A stretch of 64,000 nt of DNA from Microvirga sp. VF16 (GTDB taxonomy: Bacteria > Pseudomonadota > Alphaproteobacteria > Rhizobiales > Beijerinckiaceae): positions 1,240,001 through 1,304,000 of the forward strand of contig NZ_CP069354.1 in NCBI RefSeq assembly GCF_016864375.1. The letters are read 5' to 3'. Positions 1-9,341 of this stretch are shown in pieces. The translations under genes and the position numbers were made by a program. How positions within the stretch are numbered: the stretch's first letter is position 1; each line of letters starts with the position of its first letter. The notes under the pieces are model-generated. The model had not been told where the DNA came from. It ran no database searches and was given only the letters and a program-made list of their open reading frames with translations.

Positions 1-737
1 AGCATGGAGGAGGCAGGCTTGATATCGAGACCGCCGGTGTCGAAGGCGACGCCCTTGCCGACGAGCGTGATGCGTGGCGCATCGGCCTTGCCCCAGATGA
101 AATCGATCAGGCGCGGCGGCGTGATGGAGGCGCGGCCGACCGCATGGATCATGGGAAAGTTCTGTTTCAGCAGATCATCGCCGACGATGCTGGTGAAGGA
201 CGCACCATGCTTGTCCGCGAGCTGACGCGCGGCCGCTTCAATGCCGTCGGGCCCGAGATCGCTGGTCGGCGTGTTGACGAGATCGCGGCTTGTGACAACC
301 GCATTCGCAATATGCGAGACTTCCTCGGCATCGACGCCCTTCGGAGTCACGAGGCGAACCGATTTCTCGCTGCGCTTGCGATAGCGGTCAAAGCTATAGG
401 CGCCGAGCATCCAGGCAAGGGTGGCGAGCGCCGGATTCGGTGCCTCGGTCTCGAAGCGATAGACTCCATCGGGCAGCAGGGTGGGCAGCTTGCCGACGAG
501 GAAGGGATCGTTGTGCTTGGCATCCGCGCCGTTGAGCCCGAAGACGACGCCTGTGAGGTTGCCTTCCGTATCCGGCAACAGGCAGTGGCTCCCGGCCTTG
601 CCCTCGAACCCTTGCGCCTTTGCAAAGCCCTGTGCCGTCTGCGGCAGCCGTCCGGCGATCTCCGGCCAGGTCTGCTCGTTCACGAGCCAGATCGGCGTAG
701 ACGTGTCGTTCGCGAAGGTGAGGAGGGGATGTGGCAT
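1..737 (-). CDS. Leucyl aminopeptidase family protein (M17), N-terminal part
   Basis: This cytosolic metallo-aminopeptidase removes N-terminal residues from peptides. Reading leftward from ATG at 737, about 245 codons are in the window and the catalytic C-terminal half lies beyond the left edge. The segment GKGVAFDTGGLDIKP near residue 235 is the first metal-binding/catalytic block of peptidase family M17 (Lys and Asp ligands). The preceding 200 residues match the usual poorly conserved N-terminal domain, with VVTSRDLVNTPTSDLGP as the linker region before the active site. Family assignment is firm. The PepA-like subtype cannot be settled without the C-terminus. Confidence 0.88.
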   Translation of the reverse strand, partial: MPHPLLTFANDTSTPIWLVNEQTWPEIAGRLPQTAQGFAKAQGFEGKAGSHCLLPDTEGNLTGVVFGLNGADAKHNDPFLVGKLPTLLPDGVYRFETEAPNPALATLAWMLGAYSFDRYRKRSEKSVRLVTPKGVDAEEVSHIANAVVTSRDLVNTPTSDLGPDGIEAAARQLADKHGASFTSIVGDDLLKQNFPMIHAVGRASITPPRLIDFIWGKADAPRITLVGKGVAFDTGGLDIKPASSM

Positions 738-759
738 GGGATTTGACCTGGACCTTTGA

Positions 760-1148
760 GGAGGATGGCTTGAGGTGAGGTTTTAAGGGCTGAGGCAGCG
801 CGTGTCATCCCGGACGGAGCGTTTCCCTCCCCCTTGCGGGGAGGGGCAGGGGTGGGGGTGGTGCAACTGGGTGGGACCCACCCGTCATGGCCATCCTCGG
901 ACTTGATCCGGGGATCAGTCCCGGCCATCCCTATCCGAAAAGCGCGGCATTCCACATTATCGAGATCACCGGCACGAGGCCGATGATGACATGGTAGGGG
1001 TCGTACTGCCTTGCTTAATTCAGCGTAGAGCTTCGACTTTCCGACCCCCACCCTCAATCCCTCCCCGCAAGGGGGAGGGAAGAATGGGTCATTCACGTTT
1101 CGCAATCCCGGATCTTCGCTGCGCTTCCTCCGGGATGACGGCTGTGAT
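760..1148. repeat. Gene-free interval made of several dispersed repeat units
   Basis: About 390 bases between the aminopeptidase and the sugar kinase hold no credible gene. Two copies of a 'ccctcccccttgcggggag' unit lie in inverted orientation (about 822-860 and 1040-1082). Between them is one copy of a 'gtcatggcc...cggccatcc' unit (about 885-930). At 1107-1139 there is a 'atcccggatcttcgctgcgc' unit that also occurs near 21.72 kb. The 141-codon open frame across this stretch on the minus strand simply translates the repeats. Confidence 0.75.
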
Positions 1149-2051
1149 TCACCCCAATGCGTGCTGGCGCACGATCCGTGCGAGGCCGGCGATCAGGGCC
1201 TGCTGCGTATCCTTCGTCTCGGCCTTGATACCATGGCGCTTGAGCGCGTGAGCGTAGAGCTCCGCACGCTCCGGTGCGGCCAGGATGGTCACGACAGAAG
1301 GGCGGCCGAACTGCGCCAGTGCTCCATTGATCTCGTCGCCCGTGAGCAGGCCCGAGAGGTATGGTGCCAGCAGGTTGCTGTTCATCCGTCCCGAGACCAC
1401 GGAGGCGCGGGCGCTGAACAGGAGATGCAGCAGGCCGACCCTGTGCTCGCCGCTGTTGCGCTCGGCTGCATCGAGGCCGAGATCGAAGCCCTTCGGGTCT
1501 TCCGGCTCGGTGGCCGGGCGACCGATCATGGAATGCTCACGCAGGAGCGCGTACATCTCGCCGGTCATGTAGGTGGCGAAGCGCTCGATGCGCCCGTTCT
1601 TCATTTCGATCCATTTCGGATGCGTGCCGGCGGAACAGATCAATCCGTTCTCGATGCCAGCCCCGAGAACGAGCGTTTCCTCACCACGCATCACATCGGC
1701 GGCGCCCGGAGCGGGCTCGCAGAACAGGCCGGGAATGATGTAGCCCTTGCGGCCGTTCTCCAGATCCACCGGCACGAGCGCCTTCGCGATCTCGGCAGGG
1801 CCTGCGGGACAGGTGGCATAGGGTGCCTCGACCCAGCCCTCGCGGCTTCCCACCATGCCGACGAGCAGCACCGGAGCATCCGGCTCGGCCTTCAGCCAGT
1901 GCCCGCATTGGCGCAGGAAAACGTCGCGATGCTGGCCCTTCTGCAGAGCCGAGACGCCCTCATTCGACGAGACCTGATCGAGAATGGCTTCGTTCTCGAT
2001 CAGATAACCGCGAAAGCGGGTCGTTCCCCAATCGGCGACGATAAAGCGCAA
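1149..2051 (-). CDS. dgoK: 2-dehydro-3-deoxygalactonokinase (DgoK family)
   Basis: DgoK phosphorylates 2-keto-3-deoxygalactonate in the De Ley-Doudoroff galactose pathway, in the cytosol. The 300-residue product has the family length. It opens with FIVADWGTTRFRGYLI, the phosphate-binding DWGTT block of the DgoK/ASKHA fold, and has SAGTHPKW and YMTGEMYALLREHS in the middle. The only start that keeps the N-terminal strand is TTG at 2051. It follows upp by 48 bases on the same strand, so it may be cotranscribed with the uracil operon. No other galactonate gene is in view, so the true substrate could be another 2-keto-3-deoxy sugar acid. Confidence 0.85.
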   Translation of the reverse strand: MRFIVADWGTTRFRGYLIENEAILDQVSSNEGVSALQKGQHRDVFLRQCGHWLKAEPDAPVLLVGMVGSREGWVEAPYATCPAGPAEIAKALVPVDLENGRKGYIIPGLFCEPAPGAADVMRGEETLVLGAGIENGLICSAGTHPKWIEMKNGRIERFATYMTGEMYALLREHSMIGRPATEPEDPKGFDLGLDAAERNSGEHRVGLLHLLFSARASVVSGRMNSNLLAPYLSGLLTGDEINGALAQFGRPSVVTILAAPERAELYAHALKRHGIKAETKDTQQALIAGLARIVRQHALG

Positions 2052-2099
2052 GGCGGATGATCCGTTGTTAGGATTGCAGAATGCTAACAGCTCGATGCG

Positions 2100-2729
2100 C
2101 TAGCGCGTTCCGTACATCCGGTCGCCCGCGTCGCCCAGGCCCGGCACGATATAGCCGTGGTCGTTGAGACGCTCGTCGATGGAGGCGGTCCAGATATGCA
2201 CGTCGGGATGCGCGCCACGCAGCTTCTCGATGCCCTCGGGCGCCGCGAGCAGGCAGACGAAGCGCAGATCCTTCGCGCCGCGCTCCTTCAGTCGGTCGAT
2301 GGCCGCCACCGCCGAGTTGGCGGTCGCCAGCATCGGGTCGAGCACCAGCACCATGCGGTCGGCGAGGTCGGACGGGGCCTTGAAGTAATATTCGACGGCC
2401 TGGAGCGATTCAGGATCGCGGTAGAGGCCGATATGGGCGACGCGCGCGGCGGGAACCAGTGTGAGCATGCCGTCGAGGAAGCCGACGCCGGCACGCAGGA
2501 TCGGGGCGAACACGAGCTTCTTGCCGGCGATCTGCGCGCCTTCCATGGTGGTGAGCGGCGTCTCGATCTGGATGCGCTCGATGGGCAGGTCGCGGGTGAC
2601 CTCGTAGCAGAGCAGCATGCCGATCTCGTTGAGGAGCTGGCGGAAGCCCTTTGTCGAGCGTTCCTTGTCCCGCATCAGGGTCAGCTTGTGCTGAACCAGA
2701 GGGTGATCGACCACGGTGACGCCCTGCAT
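2100..2729 (-). CDS. upp: Uracil phosphoribosyltransferase
   Basis: The enzyme converts uracil and PRPP to UMP in pyrimidine salvage. The 209-residue product shows the UPRT core: [16 protein letters not shown] and the PRPP loop [18 protein letters not shown], ending in the uracil-binding [20 protein letters not shown] at 2729 is preferred over an upstream in-frame codon because AGAGGG lies just upstream and homologues begin with [14 protein letters not shown]. It is the last of three minus-strand genes with the URC1-like and DUF1688 genes (36-base gap). In the yeast URC pathway a UPRT (FUR1) is also needed, which fits this placement. Confidence 0.96.
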   Translation of the reverse strand: MQGVTVVDHPLVQHKLTLMRDKERSTKGFRQLLNEIGMLLCYEVTRDLPIERIQIETPLTTMEGAQIAGKKLVFAPILRAGVGFLDGMLTLVPAARVAHIGLYRDPESLQAVEYYFKAPSDLADRMVLVLDPMLATANSAVAAIDRLKERGAKDLRFVCLLAAPEGIEKLRGAHPDVHIWTASIDERLNDHGYIVPGLGDAGDRMYGTR

Positions 2730-2765
2730 GTTTTTTCCCTCTTTGATCGTCTTATGCTGATTCAT

Positions 2766-4019
2766 CTAAAACACAGTCCCGTCACTGATCACGCCGAGAG
2801 GAGGCGAGCCGTCACCTCGCTTCTCCTTCGCGAGCCTCCGCCCCGTCGCCCAGGTGCCGCCTTCCAGTACCTTGGCCAGGGGAAAGTCCTCCGTGGCAAA
2901 TCCTAGCTTCGCGCGGATGGGTTCGGCAATGCGGTCGAGAAGGGCGACCGTCAAGGCCCGCCATTCCACCACGAGCTGAGAATCCACCTCATGGGGGCGG
3001 GCAGCGTCCGCCGGATCCTTCAGGGCGATCACGTCCGTGTCGAGAAAAAGGCCTCCGTTGCGGTATTCGGGCAGGCCGGTGAGGCCGTCGATGTCGATGA
3101 CGGTGAAGCCCGCCCATTCGAGCGGCTCGATCAGCGAATAGGAGAGCCACTGTGACAGCTTGTGGAAGGGAATGAGCCCCTTGGTGACGTCCGGCGCTTC
3201 CACCAGGGGGTGGCGCCAGGTATCGCCGAGGTCCACGCCGCCGAGCGTGATGCGGCCGGGCCAGATCGGGCCGAGATGGGTCAGCAGCGCCTCCAGGATC
3301 GAGGTTGCCTTGATCTGATCATTCTCGGCCGTCGCGGCGATGACATCGAAGAGCCCACCCGGCCTCGGATCATCGATCTGTCCGAAGATGTCCGGGTTCG
3401 TCGCAACGACACGGCCGAGGCGGTTTAGCAGAGCGGCGCGGCCTTCGAGCCCGACGAGCGGATTGTCCGTTGAGACTTGAAAGCCTTCGGCCAGATCCTC
3501 GGCTGTCAGGGTCATCAGCACATCGGCATCGACGCGGAAAGGATCTTCCGGCTTGCTGGAAAAGGCGCCGCTCACGAACATGTCGAAGCTGGCCACCGCC
3601 AAGCCTTCCGAGCGGATATAGGTCTCGCCGGTGCGGCCCTCCTCATAGCGCCACTGCGCGCCCGCGCCGGCATCGAGCAGGACGGACACGATGGCGAGGT
3701 CGAAGGCGGAGCGGGCCATGTCGGCGGCGGTCTCCCAGGGCGCGCCATGCATCACCGCATCCCAGCGATCATGGCCGCCGGCGGAGAAATGGCGCCAGCG
3801 GGCATGGAAGGGGATGTCGAGCGATGGATAAGCCTCGCGGATCGTCTTCACGACCTCGTCGGCACAGGACTCGAGGCGGCCGAGATCGACCGAAAAATGC
3901 GTGAGGCGGCCATCAAGCCCAGCCCGCAGAAGCTGGTGTGACCGCTCGCGCACGGCAGCTGCGGACAGGAGGCTTCGGGCGGCTTTCGTCTCAGGAGACA
4001 GGTCAGGCTGGTCGGTCAC
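2766..4019 (-). CDS. URC4/urg3-like protein (DUF1688), uracil catabolism
   Basis: The protein has 417 residues and a GTG start at 4019. The sequence resembles the DUF1688 family (fungal URC4/Urg3), for example RARWRHF-type and WRHPLVEA, FHKLSQWLSYSLIEPL and GLTGLPEYRNGGLFLD segments typical of that family. DUF1688 proteins are required for uracil use as nitrogen source in yeasts that lack the classical reductive pathway; the chemical step is not established. It lies between a GTP-cyclohydrolase-II-like gene and upp on the same strand, which is the bacterial arrangement of URC genes and supports the assignment. It is cytosolic, with no signal or membrane segment. Confidence 0.88.
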   Translation of the reverse strand: MTDQPDLSPETKAARSLLSAAAVRERSHQLLRAGLDGRLTHFSVDLGRLESCADEVVKTIREAYPSLDIPFHARWRHFSAGGHDRWDAVMHGAPWETAADMARSAFDLAIVSVLLDAGAGAQWRYEEGRTGETYIRSEGLAVASFDMFVSGAFSSKPEDPFRVDADVLMTLTAEDLAEGFQVSTDNPLVGLEGRAALLNRLGRVVATNPDIFGQIDDPRPGGLFDVIAATAENDQIKATSILEALLTHLGPIWPGRITLGGVDLGDTWRHPLVEAPDVTKGLIPFHKLSQWLSYSLIEPLEWAGFTVIDIDGLTGLPEYRNGGLFLDTDVIALKDPADAARPHEVDSQLVVEWRALTVALLDRIAEPIRAKLGFATEDFPLAKVLEGGTWATGRRLAKEKRGDGSPPLGVISDGTVF

Positions 4020-4116
4020 GCAGGGCTCCGGTGCTCTCGTGACGAGAGCGATAGCATAGTCTCGGCCGAGCGCAGCATCGGGCGCTCAGCCGTTTGAGGA
4101 GAAGGTTAAGAGCGCC

Positions 4117-5379
<1,263 letters not shown>

Positions 5380-5443
5380 GAACAATCTTCCACGCAAAAA
5401 CGGGAAGACTCCCCCACTGATCGTCGGAGAGCCTCCATACGAT

Positions 5444-5464
5444 CTTTGGAAGACTGATCCAAAG
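5444..5464. promoter_or_regulatory. Inverted repeat upstream of the URC operon, possible operator
   Basis: CTTTGG, nine bases, CCAAAG lies 65-85 bases before the URC1-like start, in the only upstream intergenic space of the operon. The octamer ggaagact occurs both here (5448-5455) and at 5403-5410. The symmetry is seen; a repressor or activator binding there is inferred. Confidence 0.3.
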
Positions 5465-5544
5465 TTGCGGTGCCGTCAATGGCCCAGAATGCCACAAAAA
5501 GCTGCAGCCAAAATGTGATCGAATCTGCTATTAAGATGCTGAAT

Positions 5545-6162
5545 TTATTTGCAGAATTTTGCTTGAGTTGCTCTGATCTTCTGGATCGATTCCCGATTTT
5601 CTGGCACTTTCGAGGGCTTGCCGGGCTCAAGGATTGGCTCACAGGTCCTCAGCATCTTCTCCCCATCGGTGAAGTATTCGAGAGACGCTTTCAGGAATGT
5701 GCATTGGGTTTGATTGTTTTTGTTGCCGTTATAAGTGGCAAGCGTTGTCTGGAAGACTTCGTTCTTTGCGCTAGCTGACTTTTGTGCGTCCATGCACCGC
5801 TTCTCAGCTAATAGATCAGCCCGCGATTTCGAATTGCATGTATTATTCGGTGAATCGAGCATTTTCAGGCCTGCGACGACATCGGCCTTCAACTTTCCGG
5901 CCAGTTCCGGTTCGTAGACTTGGCACATATCCGTCGTTTTCTCAGCCTGGGCTAAATGCTTTCTGGATTTGCTGAGAAACTCACATCTCGAAATTTCTGT
6001 CTTCTCTTGCTGATAGACAGCATGAGCCTTTCGACCTTCCTGCTCGAAACGCTTGGTCAGTTCGATGGCTTTGAGACATTCCTGTTGCGTTGCCGCCTGA
6101 GGGTGGGATGTCGCAAAGAGGCTCGCAATCGCGCAAGCCAAAACCAAAACAGCGTTTTTCAT
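5545..6162 (-). CDS. Secreted protein of unknown function, cysteine-rich
   Basis: I do not recognise this 205-residue protein. It begins with a clear signal peptide (MKNAVLVLACAIASLFATSHPQA, cleavage probably after QAA). The mature part is hydrophilic and lysine/glutamate-rich, with cysteines spaced through it (ECLKA, SRCEF, DMCQV, NTCNS, KRCMD, TQCTF, RTCEP, KFCK), suggesting disulfides in the periplasm. The two halves resemble each other loosely (CEFLSKSRKHLAQAEK versus CTFLKASLEYFTDGEK), so it may be an internal duplication. Base composition is noticeably more AT-rich than the neighbours, hinting at acquisition. It is divergently placed relative to nothing obvious and stands alone. Confidence 0.7.
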   Translation of the reverse strand: MKNAVLVLACAIASLFATSHPQAATQQECLKAIELTKRFEQEGRKAHAVYQQEKTEISRCEFLSKSRKHLAQAEKTTDMCQVYEPELAGKLKADVVAGLKMLDSPNNTCNSKSRADLLAEKRCMDAQKSASAKNEVFQTTLATYNGNKNNQTQCTFLKASLEYFTDGEKMLRTCEPILEPGKPSKVPENRESIQKIRATQAKFCK

Positions 6163-6234
6163 TCAGAGCTCAATCCGGCAGCCAAGATCTCCCGTTAGTG
6201 TAACCTGCAGTTTTTAAGTGATGCAATATCGTAG

Positions 6235-6335
6235 TGCCGATATTGGCAAAGATTTCACGCCGCCCGAAGTTCAGGATCGGCACATGCTCGCGGGTGCGGC
6301 AGCTTGGCCAGGAGGAACGATGCCGGATGGAGCGC
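6235..6335 (-). pseudogene. Decayed fragment of a phosphopentomutase (deoB) gene
   Basis: On the minus strand this stretch translates as [20 protein letters not shown], closely matching [11 protein letters not shown] and [10 protein letters not shown] near the C-terminus of the intact DeoB encoded at 7051-8271. Compared with that gene, 27 bases are missing, exactly between two copies of gcccga (7137-7142 and 7164-7169 in the intact gene). Similarity extends weakly upstream (SSWP against PSWQ). No start or further domain remains. It lies immediately downstream of the methyltransferase gene, in the same orientation as deoB. Confidence 0.75.
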
Positions 6336-6359
6336 TAGCGCAGATCCGGTATCGTGATG

Positions 6360-6830
6360 TTAAAGCCAGCGCCGGACGCGTGAGCGGTAACCACGATAGA
6401 CATCGCCGAACTTACGCTCGAGATACGCCTCCTCGCGAGCCACGACGCCGTAGCGGATGACCAGCGCGAAGGGCACCAGCATCACCAGCAACCAGAGATT
6501 GTTGAAAGCGATACCTAAGCCGGTCAGACCCAGGACCATGCCGAGATAGATGGGGTTGCGCGTGAAGCGGTACGGCCCTGTCTCGACGATGGTGGTGGTC
6601 GGCAGGTTCGTGGGGACGTTCGAGCCGGCCCTGGTCATCGTAACAATAGCCCAGGCGAACAGCGCCAGCGCGAGGACGAACACCAGTGCGCCGAGCCAGC
6701 CATGAGGCAGGTCGGCTGGCAGGAACGGTAGGGGTATGAGCCAGTGGAGTGCAAACCCGGCAAGGACGGAGAGCCCCCATGCCAGTGGCGGTCGAACAAT
6801 GACGTGAGCGGTATCTGCCGTGTCAGCCAT
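6360..6830 (-). CDS. Isoprenylcysteine carboxyl methyltransferase family membrane protein
   Basis: The 156-residue integral membrane protein has about four hydrophobic segments (residues 15-35, 43-65 and two around 95-130). The C-terminal GPYRFTRNPIYLGMVLGLTG and EEAYLERKFGDVYRGYRSRV blocks are the SAM-binding signature of the ICMT/PEMT-like family. Bacterial members methylate unknown small or lipid substrates at the inner membrane. The gene sits between a deoB remnant and the intact deoB, both on the same strand, so it may have arrived together with a duplication. The start ATG at 6830 is the first in frame. Confidence 0.85.
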   Translation of the reverse strand: MADTADTAHVIVRPPLAWGLSVLAGFALHWLIPLPFLPADLPHGWLGALVFVLALALFAWAIVTMTRAGSNVPTNLPTTTIVETGPYRFTRNPIYLGMVLGLTGLGIAFNNLWLLVMLVPFALVIRYGVVAREEAYLERKFGDVYRGYRSRVRRWL

Positions 6831-6952
6831 AGCGGGAGGTGAACCCGAGGTCCAAGCCTATGTCACTTGCACATTACCACCAAACCGCTTGGAGCGCGTG
6901 ACACTCCGATCTATCGCAGTTCGTAATGAAAGGAACATCTTCGCGGATCCTA

Positions 6953-6997
6953 GAGCATCGGACCCAAAAGTGGACTCCACTTTTGGGTCCGATGCTC
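6953..6997. repeat. Perfect palindrome, family A repeat
   Basis: Two exact 22-base arms beginning GAGCATCGGACCCAAAAG flank a single central base. Related copies occur at 17548-17592, 60478-60525 and, more diverged, at 7011-7051, 17609-17657 and 25614-25661. It lies downstream of deoB and could form a stem in RNA or a cruciform in DNA. Confidence 0.85.
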
Positions 6998-7010
6998 AAT
7001 CCCTTAAGCG

Positions 7011-7051
7011 GCGCATCGTCGGGCGCGGCCCTCTGGGTCCGCACGATGCGC
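7011..7051. repeat. Family A-like inverted repeat overlapping the deoB stop codon
   Basis: GCGCATCGT at 7011-7019 pairs with ACGATGCGC at 7043-7051. The right arm reaches the deoB TAG codon, so the transcript end of deoB would fold here. Confidence 0.6.
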
Positions 7052-8271
7052 TAAAGCCACGAGGTTCCCTTGCCGCTGCGGGACACGCCCAGATGCGTCA
7101 GCACGCTCGCGCCGATATCCGCAAAGCTTTCCCGCCGCCCGATGGTGCTCTGCTTCACGCCCGGCCCGAAGCTCAGGATCGGCACATGCTCGCGGGTATG
7201 GTCGGAACCCTGCCAGGACGGATCATTGCCGTGGTCGGCGGTGATGATGACGAGGTCGCTGTTCTTCAAAGCAGCTTCGATCTCCGGGATGCGTCTGTCG
7301 AAGGCTTCCAGCGCGGCGGCGTAGCCGGGGATGTCGCGGCGGTGGCCGAACTCGCTGTCGAAATCGACCAGATTGACGAAGACGAAGCCGCCGTCGGGCA
7401 GGTCCTTCAGCGCCTCGATGGCGGCGGACAGGCAGGCATCGTTGCCGTTAGGCTTGATCTCCCGGCCCGTTGAGCGATGGGCGAAGATGTCGCCGATCTT
7501 GCCGACAGTCACGACGGAACGACCCGCATTCATGAGCGTGTCCAGGATGGTATCGGCTGGCGGCGGCGTTGCGAAATCCTTCCGGTTGCCGGTGCGCTTG
7601 AAGCCTGTTTCGGGCGCGCCGACGAAGGGGCGGGCGATGACGCGGCCGATCTTGTATGCGTCGCAGAGCTCGCGGCCGATCTGGCAGAGATCATAGAGCC
7701 GCGGCAGCCCGAACGTCTCCTCATGCGCCGCGATCTGCAGCACGCTGTCGACGGAGGTGTAGACGATCGGCTTGCCCGTGCGCATGTGCTCCGCGCCGAG
7801 CTCGTCGATGATGGTGGTCCCGGAAGCATGCTTGTTGCCCAAAATACCGGGTAGGTTGCCGCGCTCGATGAGGGCCGCTGTCAGGGCTTCCGGGAAGGTC
7901 GGGACCGTATTGGGGAAATAGCCCCAGTCGAAGGTGACGGGAACGCCCGCGATCTCCCAATGGCCCGAGGGTGTGTCCTTGCCCTTGGAGGTCTCGACGC
8001 CATAGCCCCAGGCGCCTTTCAGCGGTCCCTGCGACGCCAAGTTCGGCGGCATGCGTCCCGTCGAGGCCTCAACGGCAAGGCCGAGGCCGAGGGCCGCCAT
8101 ATGCGGCAGGTGAAGCGGGCCCTGGCGCAAACCGGCGTGGTCTCCCCGACCCGCGGCGCAGGCCTCCGCGATATGCCCGACCGTATCGGCGCCGGCATCG
8201 CCATAGGCCGCCGCATCCTCCGCTCCGCCGATACCGACGGAATCGAGCACGATGAGTAGAGCGCGAGGCAT
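7051..8271 (-). CDS. deoB: Phosphopentomutase
   Basis: DeoB interconverts (deoxy)ribose 1-phosphate and 5-phosphate in nucleoside breakdown and salvage. The 406-residue protein has the alkaline-phosphatase-superfamily metal sites: [13 protein letters not shown] at the N-terminus and [22 protein letters not shown] near residue 330, plus SGHWEIAG around the phosphorylated residue ([10 protein letters not shown]). ATG at 8271 directly follows an in-frame GTG at 8274; both have GAAGGA upstream, at nine and six bases. It is on the same strand as the efflux gene 68 bases upstream. A degraded copy of its 3' part lies at 6235-6335. Confidence 0.95.
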   Translation of the reverse strand: MPRALLIVLDSVGIGGAEDAAAYGDAGADTVGHIAEACAAGRGDHAGLRQGPLHLPHMAALGLGLAVEASTGRMPPNLASQGPLKGAWGYGVETSKGKDTPSGHWEIAGVPVTFDWGYFPNTVPTFPEALTAALIERGNLPGILGNKHASGTTIIDELGAEHMRTGKPIVYTSVDSVLQIAAHEETFGLPRLYDLCQIGRELCDAYKIGRVIARPFVGAPETGFKRTGNRKDFATPPPADTILDTLMNAGRSVVTVGKIGDIFAHRSTGREIKPNGNDACLSAAIEALKDLPDGGFVFVNLVDFDSEFGHRRDIPGYAAALEAFDRRIPEIEAALKNSDLVIITADHGNDPSWQGSDHTREHVPILSFGPGVKQSTIGRRESFADIGASVLTHLGVSRSGKGTSWL

Positions 8272-8339
8272 CACTGACGATCCTTCAAAACACGAGAATC
8301 ACGACTGATACGGCATTACGGCAAAAGATGCGATGGCGC

Positions 8340-9323
8340 CTAATGGTGAGGGTGCCCGCCAGAATTGTGGCCCTCATGGGCATGATCATGATGATCGAGC
8401 GGGCATTCCGCGCCGTGTTCGTGGGAATCCGGCCGGTGAATCTCGATCTGCAGGGTCGAATGCCCGATACGGAAATGGTCCTTCAGTTCCTGCTGGGCCT
8501 GTGCCAGAAAACGGTCGCCCGGATGCCCGTCCGGCATGACGAGATGGGCGGTCAGTGCCGCCTCGGTCGTGCTCACCGCCCAGACATGGAGGTGATGGAC
8601 GCGGGCGACACCCGGCATCGCCTCGAGCGCCTTCCTGACCTCCGACATGGCGATGCTGCTCGGCACACCCTGCAAGGAGAGCGCCAGCGATTGCCGCAGC
8701 AGGCCCCAGGTACCCCAGACGATGACGGCGGCGATGATCAGGCTCAGCACCGGATCGATCCAGTTGGCGCCGGTCCAGAGGATGGCGAGACCGCCGAGAA
8801 CCACGCCGAGGGATACGGCGGCATCCGCCACCATGTGCAGGAACGCGCCGCGAATGTTGAGATCGTGCTGGCCGCTCATGAAAAGAAAAGCGGTAAAGCC
8901 GTTGACGATGATTCCGATGCCCGCCACGATCATCATGGCGCCTGCGGCAACCGGCGGAGGTTCGATCAGCCGCCCGACGGATTCCCATACGATGCCGCCC
9001 ACCGCGACCAGCAACAGAAGCGCGTTGAAGAGCGCAGCCAGAATGGAACTGGAGCGCAGGCCATAGGTGAAACGCTCCGTTGGTCTACGCCGTGCAAGTA
9101 CGGCGGCACCCCACGCGATCGCGAGGCCGAGCACATCGCTCAGGTTATGCCCGGCATCGGAGAGCAGGGCCATGGAATCAGCCCAGAAACCATAACCCGC
9201 CTCAATGGCGACGAAGGCCAGATTGAGCGTGATGCCGATGGCAAAAGCGCGCCCGTGGCCGGCCTGCGGAGCATGGGAATGTCCGTGATCGTGATGGCCG
9301 GTCGAGTGATGATGCGGATGCAT
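8340..9323 (-). CDS. Cation diffusion facilitator, zinc/cobalt-type efflux protein
   Basis: The 327-residue inner-membrane antiporter exports divalent metal. It has six hydrophobic segments and the two paired HxxxD metal sites (DAGHNLSDV in helix 2, HMVADAAVSLG in helix 5). The N-terminus (HPHHHSTGHHDHGHSH) and C-terminus (HHDHAHEGHNSGGHPHH) are histidine-rich, as in zinc-handling members. The cytoplasmic domain contains VHHLHVWAVSTTEAALTAH. It starts only 18 bases after the ATPase gene of the Yej-type transporter, so the two may share a transcript. Zinc is the best guess; cobalt or nickel is possible. Confidence 0.93.
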   Translation of the reverse strand: MHPHHHSTGHHDHGHSHAPQAGHGRAFAIGITLNLAFVAIEAGYGFWADSMALLSDAGHNLSDVLGLAIAWGAAVLARRRPTERFTYGLRSSSILAALFNALLLLVAVGGIVWESVGRLIEPPPVAAGAMMIVAGIGIIVNGFTAFLFMSGQHDLNIRGAFLHMVADAAVSLGVVLGGLAILWTGANWIDPVLSLIIAAVIVWGTWGLLRQSLALSLQGVPSSIAMSEVRKALEAMPGVARVHHLHVWAVSTTEAALTAHLVMPDGHPGDRFLAQAQQELKDHFRIGHSTLQIEIHRPDSHEHGAECPLDHHDHAHEGHNSGGHPHH

Positions 9324-9341
9324 GATCGCAGCGTTCAGGCC

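Noticed and set aside
680..1105. 141-codon open frame on the minus strand
   Set aside because: It translates the dispersed repeats and overlaps the aminopeptidase start; no ribosome site or family likeness.
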